A stretch of DNA of 17,672 nt from Candidatus Neoflavobacterium equi (GCA_018065745.1 JAGHSS010000041.1:1-17672); one strand, 5' to 3'; shown: positions 1-8,061, counted from the first letter of the stretch. A program made the numbers and translations. The notes: generated from the letters alone by a model not told the origin.

Positions 1-27
1 CATATCAATTGATAAGCCCATTCCCAA

Positions 28-58
28 TTGAAATTTCGGAATGGTTTCCCTATATTTG
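28..58 (+). promoter_or_regulatory. Bacteroidota-type promoter of the secreted GATase1-like gene
   Basis: TTG at 28-30 is followed by a 20-nt spacer and a perfect TAnnTTTG element (TATATTTG, 51-58). This fits the Bacteroidota primary-sigma consensus. Transcription would begin near 63-66, about 10 nt before the ATG at 74. The promoter overlaps the alternative upstream ATG at 41, which argues that translation starts at 74. Confidence 0.6.
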
Positions 59-73
59 AACAAATTCACTGGT

Positions 74-1333
74 ATGAAACGTTTTATCTATCTGATCCTA
101 GTCCTGTTATTTTCAATATCCACCAACGCCTCTTTTATATTGGTGCCGATGGATCATGAATCTCAAAAAAATCACCTTAAGGCTTATGGGATTACCTATT
201 TTGCGTTGAGTAAAACATATAAAGTTTCCTGGTTACTCAACTACAGAGGCGGTTCATTTATGTTGCCAGACGCTCCAGAATTGCGCAAAGAATGCCAGAT
301 CAGGGGCGTGAGTTTTGAAATCATATCAGATCAAAAACAGCAACAGATATTGGTTGAGATTGCGGCTCCATCAGAAAATATGGAGGCGGTAATTTTAGAA
401 AAAGCACCTAAGATAGCCGTGTATACTCCCTCTGGTAAAATGCCTTGGGATGATGCGGTTACCTTGGTATTGACCTATGCTGAAATACCTTTCACCCCGG
501 TTTATGATACTGAAGTTCTGCGCAATGATTTGTTGCTCTATGACTGGTTGCACTTACACCACGAAGATTTTACTGGCCAATATGGAAAATTCTTTGGTGC
601 TTACAGAAATGCTCCTTGGTACATACAACAGAAAAAAGATGCTGAAGCCTTGGCTGCTCAGTTGGGTTACGCTAAAGTCTCTGACGCCAAATTGGCGGTG
701 GCTCATAAAATTAGAGATTTTGTAATTGGCGGCGGTTTCATGTTTGCGATGTGTTCAGCAACAGATAGTTTTGACATTGCGCTAGCCGCTCAAGATGTTG
801 ATATTTGTGAACCGATGTTTGATGGCGATGCCTCAAGTCCCAATTATCAAGCCCAATTAGATTTTGGAAAGACTTTTGCTTTTAAAGACTTTATCTTGGT
901 TAGAGACCCTCAAAAATATGAGTTTTCTGATATTGACATGACAGAGCAACGCCGGATATTACCAGATAAAGATTATTTCACCCTGATGGATTTTTCTGCA
1001 AAATGGGATCCTATTCCCACCATGTTGACACAAAACCACACCCAATTGGTCAAGGGATTCATGGGACAGACCACTTCTTTTAAAGGAGATTTAGTGAAAT
1101 CAAATGTTTTGAGATTGGGAAGTAATCTCAGCAATGAAGAAGCCAGATACATTCACGGTACAAAGGGAAAGGGCATGTTTACCTTTTATGGAGGGCATGA
1201 TCCAGAAGATTACCAACACCGCGTAGGAGATGAGCCAACGCTGTTGGACTTGCATCCAAATTCACCAGGCTACCGCTTAATTTTAAATAATGTGCTTTTT
1301 CCTGCAGCGCGCAAAAAGCCACAGAAGACATAA
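74..1333 (+). CDS. Secreted GATase1-like protein (family commonly labelled 'asparagine synthetase B')
   Basis: The 419-aa product begins with a signal peptide (MKRFIYLILVLLFSIS, then a small-residue site near STNA). It probably acts in the periplasm or outside the cell. I recognise it as a Bacteroidota family of about 420 residues often named asparagine synthetase B in databases. I see neither an N-terminal catalytic Cys for an Ntn amidotransferase nor an ATP-pyrophosphatase SGGxDS loop, so that name looks wrong. Visible blocks are KNHLKAYGITYFAL and WLLNYRGGSF near the N-terminus, PWDDAVTLVLTYAEIPF, WLHLHHEDFTGQYGKF, GGGFMFAMCSATD with a Cys at about residue 227 in a nucleophile-elbow-like context, and a terminal FYGGHDPEDYQHRVG. 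The Cys context and the late GGHDPED resemble class I glutamine-amidotransferase-like folds. An in-frame ATG at 41 adds 11 residues, but I reject it because it precedes the signal peptide and lies inside the promoter. The substrate is unknown. Confidence 0.8.
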   Translation: MKRFIYLILVLLFSISTNASFILVPMDHESQKNHLKAYGITYFALSKTYKVSWLLNYRGGSFMLPDAPELRKECQIRGVSFEIISDQKQQQILVEIAAPSENMEAVILEKAPKIAVYTPSGKMPWDDAVTLVLTYAEIPFTPVYDTEVLRNDLLLYDWLHLHHEDFTGQYGKFFGAYRNAPWYIQQKKDAEALAAQLGYAKVSDAKLAVAHKIRDFVIGGGFMFAMCSATDSFDIALAAQDVDICEPMFDGDASSPNYQAQLDFGKTFAFKDFILVRDPQKYEFSDIDMTEQRRILPDKDYFTLMDFSAKWDPIPTMLTQNHTQLVKGFMGQTTSFKGDLVKSNVLRLGSNLSNEEARYIHGTKGKGMFTFYGGHDPEDYQHRVGDEPTLLDLHPNSPGYRLILNNVLFPAARKKPQKT

Positions 1334-1374
1334 AAAAAAGCACAGTTATCCATTTGATAGCTGTGTTTTTTTTT
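1332..1374. terminator. Bidirectional intrinsic terminator
   Basis: A 10-bp stem (CACAGTTATC 1341-1350 with GATAGCTGTG 1356-1365, one G-U pair) closes a 5-nt loop. It is flanked by an A-tract (1332-1339) and a T-tract (1366-1374), so it works on both strands. It lies between the + strand gene ending at 1333 and the - strand gene ending at 1389. Confidence 0.85.
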
Positions 1375-1388
1375 ATGGTGTGTTTGTA

Positions 1389-2207
1389 TTATTTCAACAA
1401 ACTTGACAATACATTTAATGCTGTATTAGATAAGTCCGTAGTGTTAGATGTCGTTGTTGTTTCTGTCGTTGTTGTTCCAGAAGACGTTGCGTCTGTTCCC
1501 AACAAACTCAAGAAGCTCGCATATTTAGTTGTTCCCAAAGCAGATTTGATTTTTGTCAATGCCGTGTCTTTGAAACCACTCAATTTAGAAGCATAGGCCG
1601 CTTTGTCAGAAACAGAAGCAATTGAGTTTGTATTTCCAAGGTATTGCGTCAAAGCAGTAGTCACTTTTAATTTTTGAGAAGTTGACAAGTCCAATTTGTC
1701 ATCTAATAGAGTGTTTACTTCTTTAACTGTAGTACTGATGTTAGAAACTTTTGAAATCTTTGTTTCAGAATCGCTTACCAATTTGATGTTATTAACTTCT
1801 TCTAAAATTTTTGCAACGTCCGTTGGTGTATTATTTTTAGTAGAGTCTTTGGCTGCAGCAGCACTTTTTAAAGTTTCAATTTTAGTTTTTAAAGCAGCAA
1901 CTTTGTCGCCCGCTTTAGTAGCAGTAGCAGAAGAATTTCCAGAAACTTCAGATGTTTTTAACGCACCTAATTTTTCTTTTAAATTGGTTGCTTTACTTTC
2001 AGTTTTAGAATCGGTAACCTTTAAATCTTTAATTTTTTGTTTTAAATCATTAAGAGTTTTTGTTTTTACTGAGTCCGTAGTCGTGGTGTTTGCAGCTGTT
2101 TCCTTAGCTATATTAACCTTATCTAAGATGGTTAATTCTTTTGTTGATTGTGCAAATGATGCAAATGATGTTGCTAAAAATGCCAGCGTATAAATTGTCT
2201 TTTTCAT
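1389..2207 (-). CDS. Secreted low-complexity Ser/Thr/Lys-rich protein with predicted coiled coil
   Basis: The 272-aa product starts with a signal peptide (MKKTIYTLAFLATSFASFA, probable cut before QS), so it is exported. The mature part is very rich in Thr, Ser, Lys and Ala and has no Cys or Trp. Residues about 50-115 hold three degenerate units built on L-x-x-L-K-x-K-I-x-x-L-K (52-63, 76-84, 103-114), separated by Ser/Thr/Lys linkers. This suggests helical or coiled-coil segments. Residues about 172-239 form a more globular helical part (LSTSQKLKVTTALTQYL, then KIKSALGTTKYASFLSLLG). That part resembles small periplasmic helical domains with an 'LTxxQKxKV ... LTPEQYAKF' pattern. A Thr-rich linker (TTTTETTTTSNTT, 245-257) and a short hydrophobic C-terminus follow. 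I do not recognise a named family. Its own promoter and terminator make it monocistronic. Confidence 0.75.
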   Translation of the reverse strand: MKKTIYTLAFLATSFASFAQSTKELTILDKVNIAKETAANTTTTDSVKTKTLNDLKQKIKDLKVTDSKTESKATNLKEKLGALKTSEVSGNSSATATKAGDKVAALKTKIETLKSAAAAKDSTKNNTPTDVAKILEEVNNIKLVSDSETKISKVSNISTTVKEVNTLLDDKLDLSTSQKLKVTTALTQYLGNTNSIASVSDKAAYASKLSGFKDTALTKIKSALGTTKYASFLSLLGTDATSSGTTTTETTTTSNTTDLSNTALNVLSSLLK

Positions 2208-2235
2208 GATCTTGTGTAATGTATTTTAACCTTTT

Positions 2236-2268
2236 CAAATATCAAGCCAAAACCCTTAATTATACAAA
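2236..2268 (-). promoter_or_regulatory. Candidate promoter of the low-complexity secreted protein
   Basis: Reading the - strand, TTTG (2268-2265) is followed by 21 nt and GATATTTG (2243-2236), one base away from TAnnTTTG. Initiation near 2230 would leave a leader of about 23 nt before the ATG at 2207. Confidence 0.45.
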
Positions 2269-2352
2269 AGTTTTATAAACTTTTTTTTTGCTTTTCTGTA
2301 CGGCTGAACGGATCTAAAATGTATCTTTCCCAAATTAAAATCCTAACCCCTT

Positions 2353-3066
2353 ATGGTTCAGATAATCTCTATCATCTTACTCCTTATACTGGTGTTTGTC
2401 GTGTATCAAAATTTTATTTTGAACAAACAGCTCAAGAAACACCGTCAAGAGATGCATCAATTACAGCAAAAATATGCTGGTGAAAACTTGACGTCCATCA
2501 ACACCCGTTTGAATCCCCATCTGTTCAAGAACATATTAAATTCCATACAGTCCCATGCGTATCAAACTTATTACACCATAGAAAAATTGTCTAATGTTTT
2601 GGATTATGTCTTGTATGAAACCCAAGCAAAGTATGTTTCTGTAAGGGATGAAATGGACTTTGCTAAAAATTTAATTGAAATCAATAAAATAAAGTTAAGT
2701 CCGTTATTTGACTTAAGGGTAAAAATAAAGTATGACGATACTAATCCCATTGTTGACAAGCCCTTGATGGGGCCTTTGATATCCATTGATTTGATTGAAA
2801 ATGCATTCAAGCATGCAGACATACAAAATCCAGAATCTTTCATATCCATTGTCATGGAGTTGAAGGGAGATCACTTTTCCTTGGCGGTTTCAAATAAAAT
2901 TTCTGTAAAGCCAAAATTGCAAAAGTCAAAGAGTGGTTTTGGACAAGATTCATTGGAGAGCCGTTTGCAGCTGCTTTATCCGGGCAGGTATACGCTTGAA
3001 AAACACGCGGATGAAGATATTTACTTTGCCCAACTTAAAATTGATTTGAATGAAAAAGACCATTAA
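2353..3066 (+). CDS. Minimal LytS-family sensor histidine kinase
   Basis: The 237-aa product has one N-terminal membrane helix (about residues 3-22) and a short basic, Gln-rich coiled linker. A His-kinase domain of the LytS/YehU type follows (His_kinase plus a GHKL ATPase). The phosphoacceptor box reads NPHLFKNILNSI with the histidine at residue 56. The family norm is NPHFLFNxLN, so the inner positions are permuted. The N-box is DLIENAFKHA (Asn150), and the G-box is GFGQDSLESRL (about 195-205). There is no periplasmic or cytoplasmic sensor domain, so the signal is either sensed in the membrane or delivered by a partner. The gene overlaps the downstream LytTR regulator by 17 nt, which indicates co-translation and a dedicated pair. 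Variants with this H-box occur in other Bacteroidota as far as I recall. Confidence 0.88.
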   Translation: MVQIISIILLLILVFVVYQNFILNKQLKKHRQEMHQLQQKYAGENLTSINTRLNPHLFKNILNSIQSHAYQTYYTIEKLSNVLDYVLYETQAKYVSVRDEMDFAKNLIEINKIKLSPLFDLRVKIKYDDTNPIVDKPLMGPLISIDLIENAFKHADIQNPESFISIVMELKGDHFSLAVSNKISVKPKLQKSKSGFGQDSLESRLQLLYPGRYTLEKHADEDIYFAQLKIDLNEKDH

Positions 3067-3769
3067 ATGCGTGTTGATTGACGACGAGATTCCTGGCTTG
3101 ACCTTTCTCAAGAGGCTGTGTGAACAGATAGATCGTTTGGAAATTGTGAAGGTGTATAACCAAAGTGAGAAATTTTTACACGACAAAGATTCCTTGGACT
3201 TTGATCTCTGCATTACAGACATTCAAATGCCGGGTTTAAGTGGGGTTGAATTGGTACATCTGATGCCTGATATTTACTTTATTTTTACGACAGCATACAA
3301 AGAATATGCTGTTGAAGCCTATGAATTGGATGTGGTTGATTACATCACCAAGCCGGTCAAAATGGAACGTTTGGAAAAGGCCATTGAAAAGGTAGTCCTG
3401 TTGATGGACCGTCAGGAGCCACAAAACGTCAAAACTCCAACCTTGACAGTCAATACAGACAAGGGGAAGATGGTGTTGTTGCATGAAAACATAAAATACA
3501 TCCGCGTGGCTACCCAAGACAGCAGAGATAAAATCATGCACCTGGGAGATGGAACAGAAATTCTGGTCAAAAACATCTCCTTTGAAAAACTAGCTGCCGC
3601 GCTTAAAAGCCCACAGTTTATCAGGGTCAACAAAGGGGAGATGATTGCCACCGCCATCGTGACCTATTACTCCCATGATTTGATCAATACCTCCCTCAAT
3701 ATCGCCTCTAAACCCTTGAAGTTGACCTTGGGAGCACCATATAAAAACGACTTTATAAAAGTTTTGTAA
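3050..3769 (+). CDS. LytTR-family response regulator
   Basis: The 239-aa product has a receiver domain (about 5-120) with acidic residues D11, D12 and E13, phosphoacceptor D57 (in CITDIQMPG), T80 and K101 (in DYITKPV). This is the full conserved set. Residues about 130-237 match a LytTR DNA-binding domain, with segments such as KYIRVATQDSRDKIMHL and the terminal LGAPYKNDFIKVL. It is probably phosphorylated by the kinase whose end it overlaps and then regulates transcription. Its targets are not shown by the sequence. The antiporter gene 105 bp downstream on the same strand is a possible target by position only. Confidence 0.9.
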   Translation: MKKTIKCVLIDDEIPGLTFLKRLCEQIDRLEIVKVYNQSEKFLHDKDSLDFDLCITDIQMPGLSGVELVHLMPDIYFIFTTAYKEYAVEAYELDVVDYITKPVKMERLEKAIEKVVLLMDRQEPQNVKTPTLTVNTDKGKMVLLHENIKYIRVATQDSRDKIMHLGDGTEILVKNISFEKLAAALKSPQFIRVNKGEMIATAIVTYYSHDLINTSLNIASKPLKLTLGAPYKNDFIKVL

Positions 3770-3874
3770 CAATATTTTATGTTTTCATTACAAAATCAGG
3801 GATCCTTGTCACAGCCCTCTTTTTTCTATCCTTTAATTGTTTTCATTTGTAGTATTAAACTGAACTAAAGCTCA

Positions 3875-6136
3875 ATGAAAAATTACAAAAACGCCATCTT
3901 TTATTCTGTGATTCTCGCCTTTTTTGGAAGTATCATGTATTGGGTCACTTTGGAGGGAAAACATCTGGAAGTGGATGTGATTCCCGTGCATTCAGCGCTG
4001 GGACCCTGGAGTGAATTTTTAGATTCCATGTTGCATAATTTACAGCATCCATTGGCCATTTTACTGATACAAATCATCGCCATTGTTTTGGTAGCACGCC
4101 TTTTTGGTTGGTTGTTTAAAAAAATTGGTCAGCCCTCAGTGATTGGTGAAATCATTGCAGGAATTGCTTTGGGACCTTCTCTTTTTGGGGCCTATTTCCC
4201 AGAAGCATCTGCGGCTCTTTTTCCCATTGCCTCCTTGGGCAATTTGCAGTTTTTAAGCCAGATTGGGTTGATCCTGTTTATGTTTGTCATCGGTATGGAA
4301 TTAGACCTTAAAGTTTTAAAGAATAAAGCCAATGAGGCAGTTATAATAAGTCATGCCAGTATTGTCATTCCTTTTGCCTTAGGGATGGTCTTGGCCTATT
4401 TCATATACACCCATTTTGCACCCACTGGGGTAGGATTTTTATCCTTTGCCCTCTTTTTAGGAATCGCGATGTCCATCACGGCATTTCCTGTTTTGGCGCG
4501 CATTGTCACAGAGCGCGGCATGCAAAAAACAAAACTCGGAACCGTGGTAATCACAGCGGCAGCCGCAGATGACATCACCGCTTGGTGTATCCTTGCCATT
4601 GTAATTGCCATTGTCAAAGCCGGTTCATTCATCAGTTCGCTCTACGTCATCGGTCTTGCCATTGCCTATGTTTTCATCATGATCAAATTGGTGCGTCCGT
4701 TTTTAAAACGCGTGGGAGATTTGAGTACCACCAAAAACAGCCTGACCAAATCTGAGGTGGCCATCTTCTTTATCACCCTCATGATTTCAGCATATTGTAC
4801 TGAAATTATTGGAATTCACGCCCTTTTTGGAGCCTTTATGTGTGGCGCCATCATGCCAGACAACTCCAGATTTAGACACCTCATCATTGACAAAGTGGAA
4901 GACCTTTCCATCACCCTGTTCCTGCCGCTGTTTTTTGTATACACCGGTTTGAGAACTCAAATTGGGTTGATCAACGATGCCTATTTGTGGAAAATAACCG
5001 GCTTCATCATTTTGGTTGCCGTTGTTGGGAAATTTGTTGGTTCCGCCTTGGCCGCCCGTTTTATTGGACAAAATTGGCGGGATTCACTAACCATCGGCGC
5101 CTTGATGAACACCCGTGGTTTGATGGAATTGGTGGTGTTAAACATTGGATTTGACCTGGGGGTTTTAACTCCAGAAGTATTCGCAATGATGGTGATTATG
5201 GCCTTGGTGACCACGTTTATGACCGGTCCTGCTATAGATTTAATTAATAGAATTTTTAGGTCTAAAGATCTGCCATTAGGTCAAGAAATTACAGAGCTCA
5301 ACAAATATAAAATTCTCTTTTCCTTTGGGAATCCAGAACGTGGCAAGAAATTGTTGCGCTTGGGAAATGCACTGACCAAGAAACAGGTAAACAATGCCTC
5401 ATTGACGGGAATTTTGATGGGAGCAAGTGAGGATTTGCACTTTTTTGAAGAGAATTTTGAGCAAAAAAATTTAACACCGATTATTGAAGAATCCCAGCTC
5501 TTAAACCAAAAGATTCAAACCCTGTTTAAAATATCGTCAGACATTGAATCAGATGTGATTGAAATGTCCAACAAAGGCGATTACGACCTGCTGTTGATGC
5601 ATGTTGGGGAATCCATTTACGACGGCACCCTATTGGGGAAATTGTTGGGATATACCACAAGAATCATCAATCCAGACCGTTTGATTGACAAGTTTACCGG
5701 AAAAGAAGGCTTGTTTGAAAATTCGCCATTTGATGAAAACACCCGCTATATTTTGACCAATACCAAAATTCCAGTAGGAGTCTTCATCGATAAAAATTTA
5801 GAAAATATTGATAATATCATGATACCGATATTTTCTAAAGAGGATGTTTTCCTAATTGAATACGCACAAAAATTTATACATAATAACGACGCTCAATTGG
5901 TTGTGGTGGATGTTTACAAACACATAAAAAATAATTTCACCCTCAAGGAATTGATCCGTTCCATTGAGCAAGTAAAGCCAAATCACATCACTGTTTTGGA
6001 AAACAACGCCATCAATACAGAATTGTTAACCACGCAAAACCTGATGGTCATCAGCCTGGACAGTTGGAAAAAACTGGTAGAATCCAGAAGCGTTTGGTTG
6101 AAAAACACCCCAAGTGTTTTAATTATCAAACCTTAA
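3875..6136 (+). CDS. CPA2-family cation:proton antiporter with long cytoplasmic tail
   Basis: The 753-aa inner-membrane protein has an extra N-terminal helix (about 6-26) followed by a Na+/H+ exchanger-type membrane domain (about 55-460). Recognisable parts are PSVIGEIIAGIALGPSLFG, the discontinuous-helix motif SITAFPVLARI, and an Asp-Asp pair (D232, D233 in AAADDITAWC). GIHALFGAFMCGAIMP and MNTRGLMELVVLNIGFDLG follow. The adjacent acidic pair is the ion-binding signature expected of electrogenic members. After the membrane domain come about 280 cytoplasmic residues that look like one or two universal-stress-protein-like alpha/beta units (strands such as YDLLLMHVGES and AQLVVVDVYK), arranged as in other long bacteroidetal CPA2 proteins. 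I see no RCK/TrkA-N domain, so it differs from KefB/KefC. The transported ion (Na+, K+ or Li+) cannot be told from sequence. The ATG at 3875 is the natural start. Confidence 0.88.
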   Translation: MKNYKNAIFYSVILAFFGSIMYWVTLEGKHLEVDVIPVHSALGPWSEFLDSMLHNLQHPLAILLIQIIAIVLVARLFGWLFKKIGQPSVIGEIIAGIALGPSLFGAYFPEASAALFPIASLGNLQFLSQIGLILFMFVIGMELDLKVLKNKANEAVIISHASIVIPFALGMVLAYFIYTHFAPTGVGFLSFALFLGIAMSITAFPVLARIVTERGMQKTKLGTVVITAAAADDITAWCILAIVIAIVKAGSFISSLYVIGLAIAYVFIMIKLVRPFLKRVGDLSTTKNSLTKSEVAIFFITLMISAYCTEIIGIHALFGAFMCGAIMPDNSRFRHLIIDKVEDLSITLFLPLFFVYTGLRTQIGLINDAYLWKITGFIILVAVVGKFVGSALAARFIGQNWRDSLTIGALMNTRGLMELVVLNIGFDLGVLTPEVFAMMVIMALVTTFMTGPAIDLINRIFRSKDLPLGQEITELNKYKILFSFGNPERGKKLLRLGNALTKKQVNNASLTGILMGASEDLHFFEENFEQKNLTPIIEESQLLNQKIQTLFKISSDIESDVIEMSNKGDYDLLLMHVGESIYDGTLLGKLLGYTTRIINPDRLIDKFTGKEGLFENSPFDENTRYILTNTKIPVGVFIDKNLENIDNIMIPIFSKEDVFLIEYAQKFIHNNDAQLVVVDVYKHIKNNFTLKELIRSIEQVKPNHITVLENNAINTELLTTQNLMVISLDSWKKLVESRSVWLKNTPSVLIIKP

Positions 6137-6164
6137 TAATGATATTTTAAAAGCTATTTTTTTT

Positions 6165-6288
6165 GGGCGCCTCTCCTTGCTTCAGCAGCGCTTCAGCAAG
6201 GAGTCAGGCTTTCCGCTATATCTTTTGTAAAAAGCTTCAGTAAACTTCGCTTTTTTACAAAAGGATGCCGCTTCAATCCTTGGCGCGG
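6165..6288 (+). other. Structured intergenic element before recD (candidate RNA or interspersed repeat)
   Basis: About 124 bp can fold into a closing stem around two hairpins. The closing stem pairs GCGCC (6167-6171) with GGCGC (6282-6286). Hairpin A pairs CTCCTTGCT (6173-6181) with AGCAAGGAG (6195-6203), 9 perfect bp over a 13-nt loop. Hairpin B pairs CTTTTGTAAAAAGC (6222-6235) with GCTTTTTTACAAAAG (6249-6263), 14 bp with one bulged T, also over a 13-nt loop. The unpaired joints contain TCAGGCTTTCCGCT and GATGCCGCTTCAATCC. From memory this layout (GGGCG..., hairpin, GGGCTxTCCGCT, A/T-rich hairpin, CCGCTxCAATCC, ...CGC) recurs between genes in many Bacteroidota. I cannot prove this from one copy. 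No reading frame in it looks coding. It separates the antiporter gene from the recDCB operon. Confidence 0.6.
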
Positions 6289-6363
6289 TGTAACTTCCAC
6301 ATTTATTACTTTTTTATTCAAAGCGTTTTTTTATCTTTAAACAGTCCAACCAATCTTGCTTTA

Positions 6364-8061
6364 ATGATTCTCAAACCTTTTGTCTCCCACTGGGGATTTC
6401 ACCTGGCGCAAACCGTGCAAGATGAACAACTTCAACCTTATGCATATCTTTTAGCACAGCGACTTGATGAAGGTCATATTTGCGTGGATTTGTCCCGTGA
6501 ATCCCTTCAACAATTTTATGACGCTCTTGAGGAAGATGTCAAGAGTCAACTTCCCCCTTTTTCTCCAATAACTGGTATTGAGAGTTGGTGGTTGAGCAGG
6601 TCTGAAAATTCCATCAAACCATTTGTGCTTTGGAAAGACCTGTTGTATATGGGACGTTACTTTAAATATGAAAGCCAGATCATGCTTGCTCTTAGCAAAA
6701 TGCAACAGCGTTATGCAGCAGAGCTGCAAGAACAAAAAAGCGCTTTTTCCAAGTTGGAGGAGGTAGCAGCACATACAAGAGATACAGACTTGGAAGGGAC
6801 AGACTGGCAATATGAAGCCGCAGTAAAGACATTTCACGCGCCTTTTTCCATCATTTGTGGAGGTCCAGGAACGGGAAAGACAACCACAGTAGCCAAAGTT
6901 TTGCGCCTGCTCTTTGCCCAACAACCAGACTTAAAAGTTGCCTTGGCTGCGCCAACAGGTAAGGCCGCCATGCGCATGGTTGAAGCGTTGAAGAACAACC
7001 CGCTTTACATTTCGCATTTGCAAGAATTATATCCTGATGTCAGCGGTTCTACCATACATCGTCTGTTGGGTTACATCCACAACAGTCCCCATTTTAAACA
7101 CCATAGTGAACGTCCATTGCCCTTTGATGTGGTGGTGGTTGATGAGGCATCCATGCTTGACATGCCGTTGTTTGCCAAATTGCTAAACGCCATTGGTCCA
7201 CACACGCGCTTGATATTGCTTGGAGACAGAAATCAATTGCCCGCAGTAGACGCCGGAGCTGTTTTTGGAGATTTGTGTGGCTTACAGGAATTAGAAACAT
7301 ACAAACCCTTTATTTCAAATTTGTATTTCAGTAGGAGGTTTGATGCCAACAGTGGTATTGGTAAACTCAGTGCTGGTATTCTTCAAGGAGCTGATGAAGT
7401 ACTGGAGGAATTCCAACAAAACACCTCAGATGATGTCTTCATAGACGTCCATCACAAGGCGCAACTATTTGAACAAATGGCCTTGAAATACGCCTCTTTT
7501 ATACAAGAGGAAGACCTCGTTAAAGCTCTGGAAAAACTCAACCACGTCCGTTTTTTATGCGCCGTTAAAGAAGGTGATTTTGGAGTGTATCAGGTCAATG
7601 CAAAAATTGAAAAGATTTTACAAGACAAAAAGCTGTTGCATCCCAACGGGGTGTTTTATCACAACCGTCCCATAATGGTCACTAAAAACGATGCAGAATT
7701 GGGACTTTTTAACGGTGATGTGGGGTTGATCAGAAGGGATGCTGAAGGCGTCTTCCAAGCTTATTTTTTGGATGGTGAAAATCAAATCAGGGTGTATTTA
7801 CCTGCCTTTATCACAGCCTATGAAACGGTATTTGCCATGACCATTCACAAATCTCAAGGATCAGAATTTGATGAGGTGTGCATTGTGTTACCAGAAGCAG
7901 GCAATCACGTCATGATGAGTAAGGAGTTGCTTTATACCGCGGTAACTCGTGCCAAGAAGCGCTTGCTCATACAAGCTGAAAAAGAGGTGATCAAACAAAC
8001 CATAATGCATTCCATTGAAAAGACCTCAGGAATTCAACAACGCATAAAATCTGCACTATGA
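6364..8061 (+). CDS. recD: RecD, helicase subunit of exonuclease V (RecBCD)
   Basis: The 565-aa product is a superfamily 1B 5'-3' DNA helicase. Together with RecB and RecC it unwinds and degrades double-strand ends. Motif I is GGPGTGKTTT (166-175) and motif II is VDEASMLD (about 259-266). Motif III is LGDRNQLPAVDAGAVFGDLC, and the 2B/SH3-like insert is followed by AMTIHKSQGSEFDEV (491-505) and motif VI YTAVTRAKKR (524-533). The N-terminal 150 residues carry the RecC-binding region, including a PFVLWKDLLYMGRYF segment like that of other RecD proteins. It is slightly shorter than E. coli RecD (608 aa). The ATG at 6364 was chosen because MILKPFVSHWGFHLA begins the homologous part. The longer frame from 6265 would translate the structured element and a low-quality stretch. 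The TGA overlaps the recC ATG (ATGA), so the two are translationally coupled. Confidence 0.93.
   Translation: MILKPFVSHWGFHLAQTVQDEQLQPYAYLLAQRLDEGHICVDLSRESLQQFYDALEEDVKSQLPPFSPITGIESWWLSRSENSIKPFVLWKDLLYMGRYFKYESQIMLALSKMQQRYAAELQEQKSAFSKLEEVAAHTRDTDLEGTDWQYEAAVKTFHAPFSIICGGPGTGKTTTVAKVLRLLFAQQPDLKVALAAPTGKAAMRMVEALKNNPLYISHLQELYPDVSGSTIHRLLGYIHNSPHFKHHSERPLPFDVVVVDEASMLDMPLFAKLLNAIGPHTRLILLGDRNQLPAVDAGAVFGDLCGLQELETYKPFISNLYFSRRFDANSGIGKLSAGILQGADEVLEEFQQNTSDDVFIDVHHKAQLFEQMALKYASFIQEEDLVKALEKLNHVRFLCAVKEGDFGVYQVNAKIEKILQDKKLLHPNGVFYHNRPIMVTKNDAELGLFNGDVGLIRRDAEGVFQAYFLDGENQIRVYLPAFITAYETVFAMTIHKSQGSEFDEVCIVLPEAGNHVMMSKELLYTAVTRAKKRLLIQAEKEVIKQTIMHSIEKTSGIQQRIKSAL

Noticed and set aside
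1696..2193. Long open frame on the + strand opposite the low-complexity secreted protein
   Set aside because: It is the antisense of a Thr/Ser/Lys-rich gene. The - strand frame has a signal peptide, promoter and terminator, and this one has none of these.
2322..2329. TATCTTTC as a -7 element for the histidine kinase
   Set aside because: The nearest TTTG is 31 nt upstream, outside the usual 17-23 spacing.
3809..3837. Possible terminator after the response regulator (AGGG...CCCT then CTTTTTT)
   Set aside because: The stem is only 4 bp over a loop of about 13 nt, so it is not convincing. Read-through into the antiporter gene remains possible.
6332..6339. TATCTTTA as a -7 element for recD
   Set aside because: It has one mismatch to TAnnTTTG and no TTG at proper spacing upstream. 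The true recDCB promoter is not clear from sequence.
6265..6363. Longer recD reading frame starting in the structured element
   Set aside because: The extra 33 residues would translate hairpin flank and AT-rich leader, and RecD similarity begins at the ATG at 6364.
6451..6924. 157-codon open frame antisense within recD
   Set aside because: It overlaps the RecD N-terminal domain and Walker A region, and its translation looks like a shadow.
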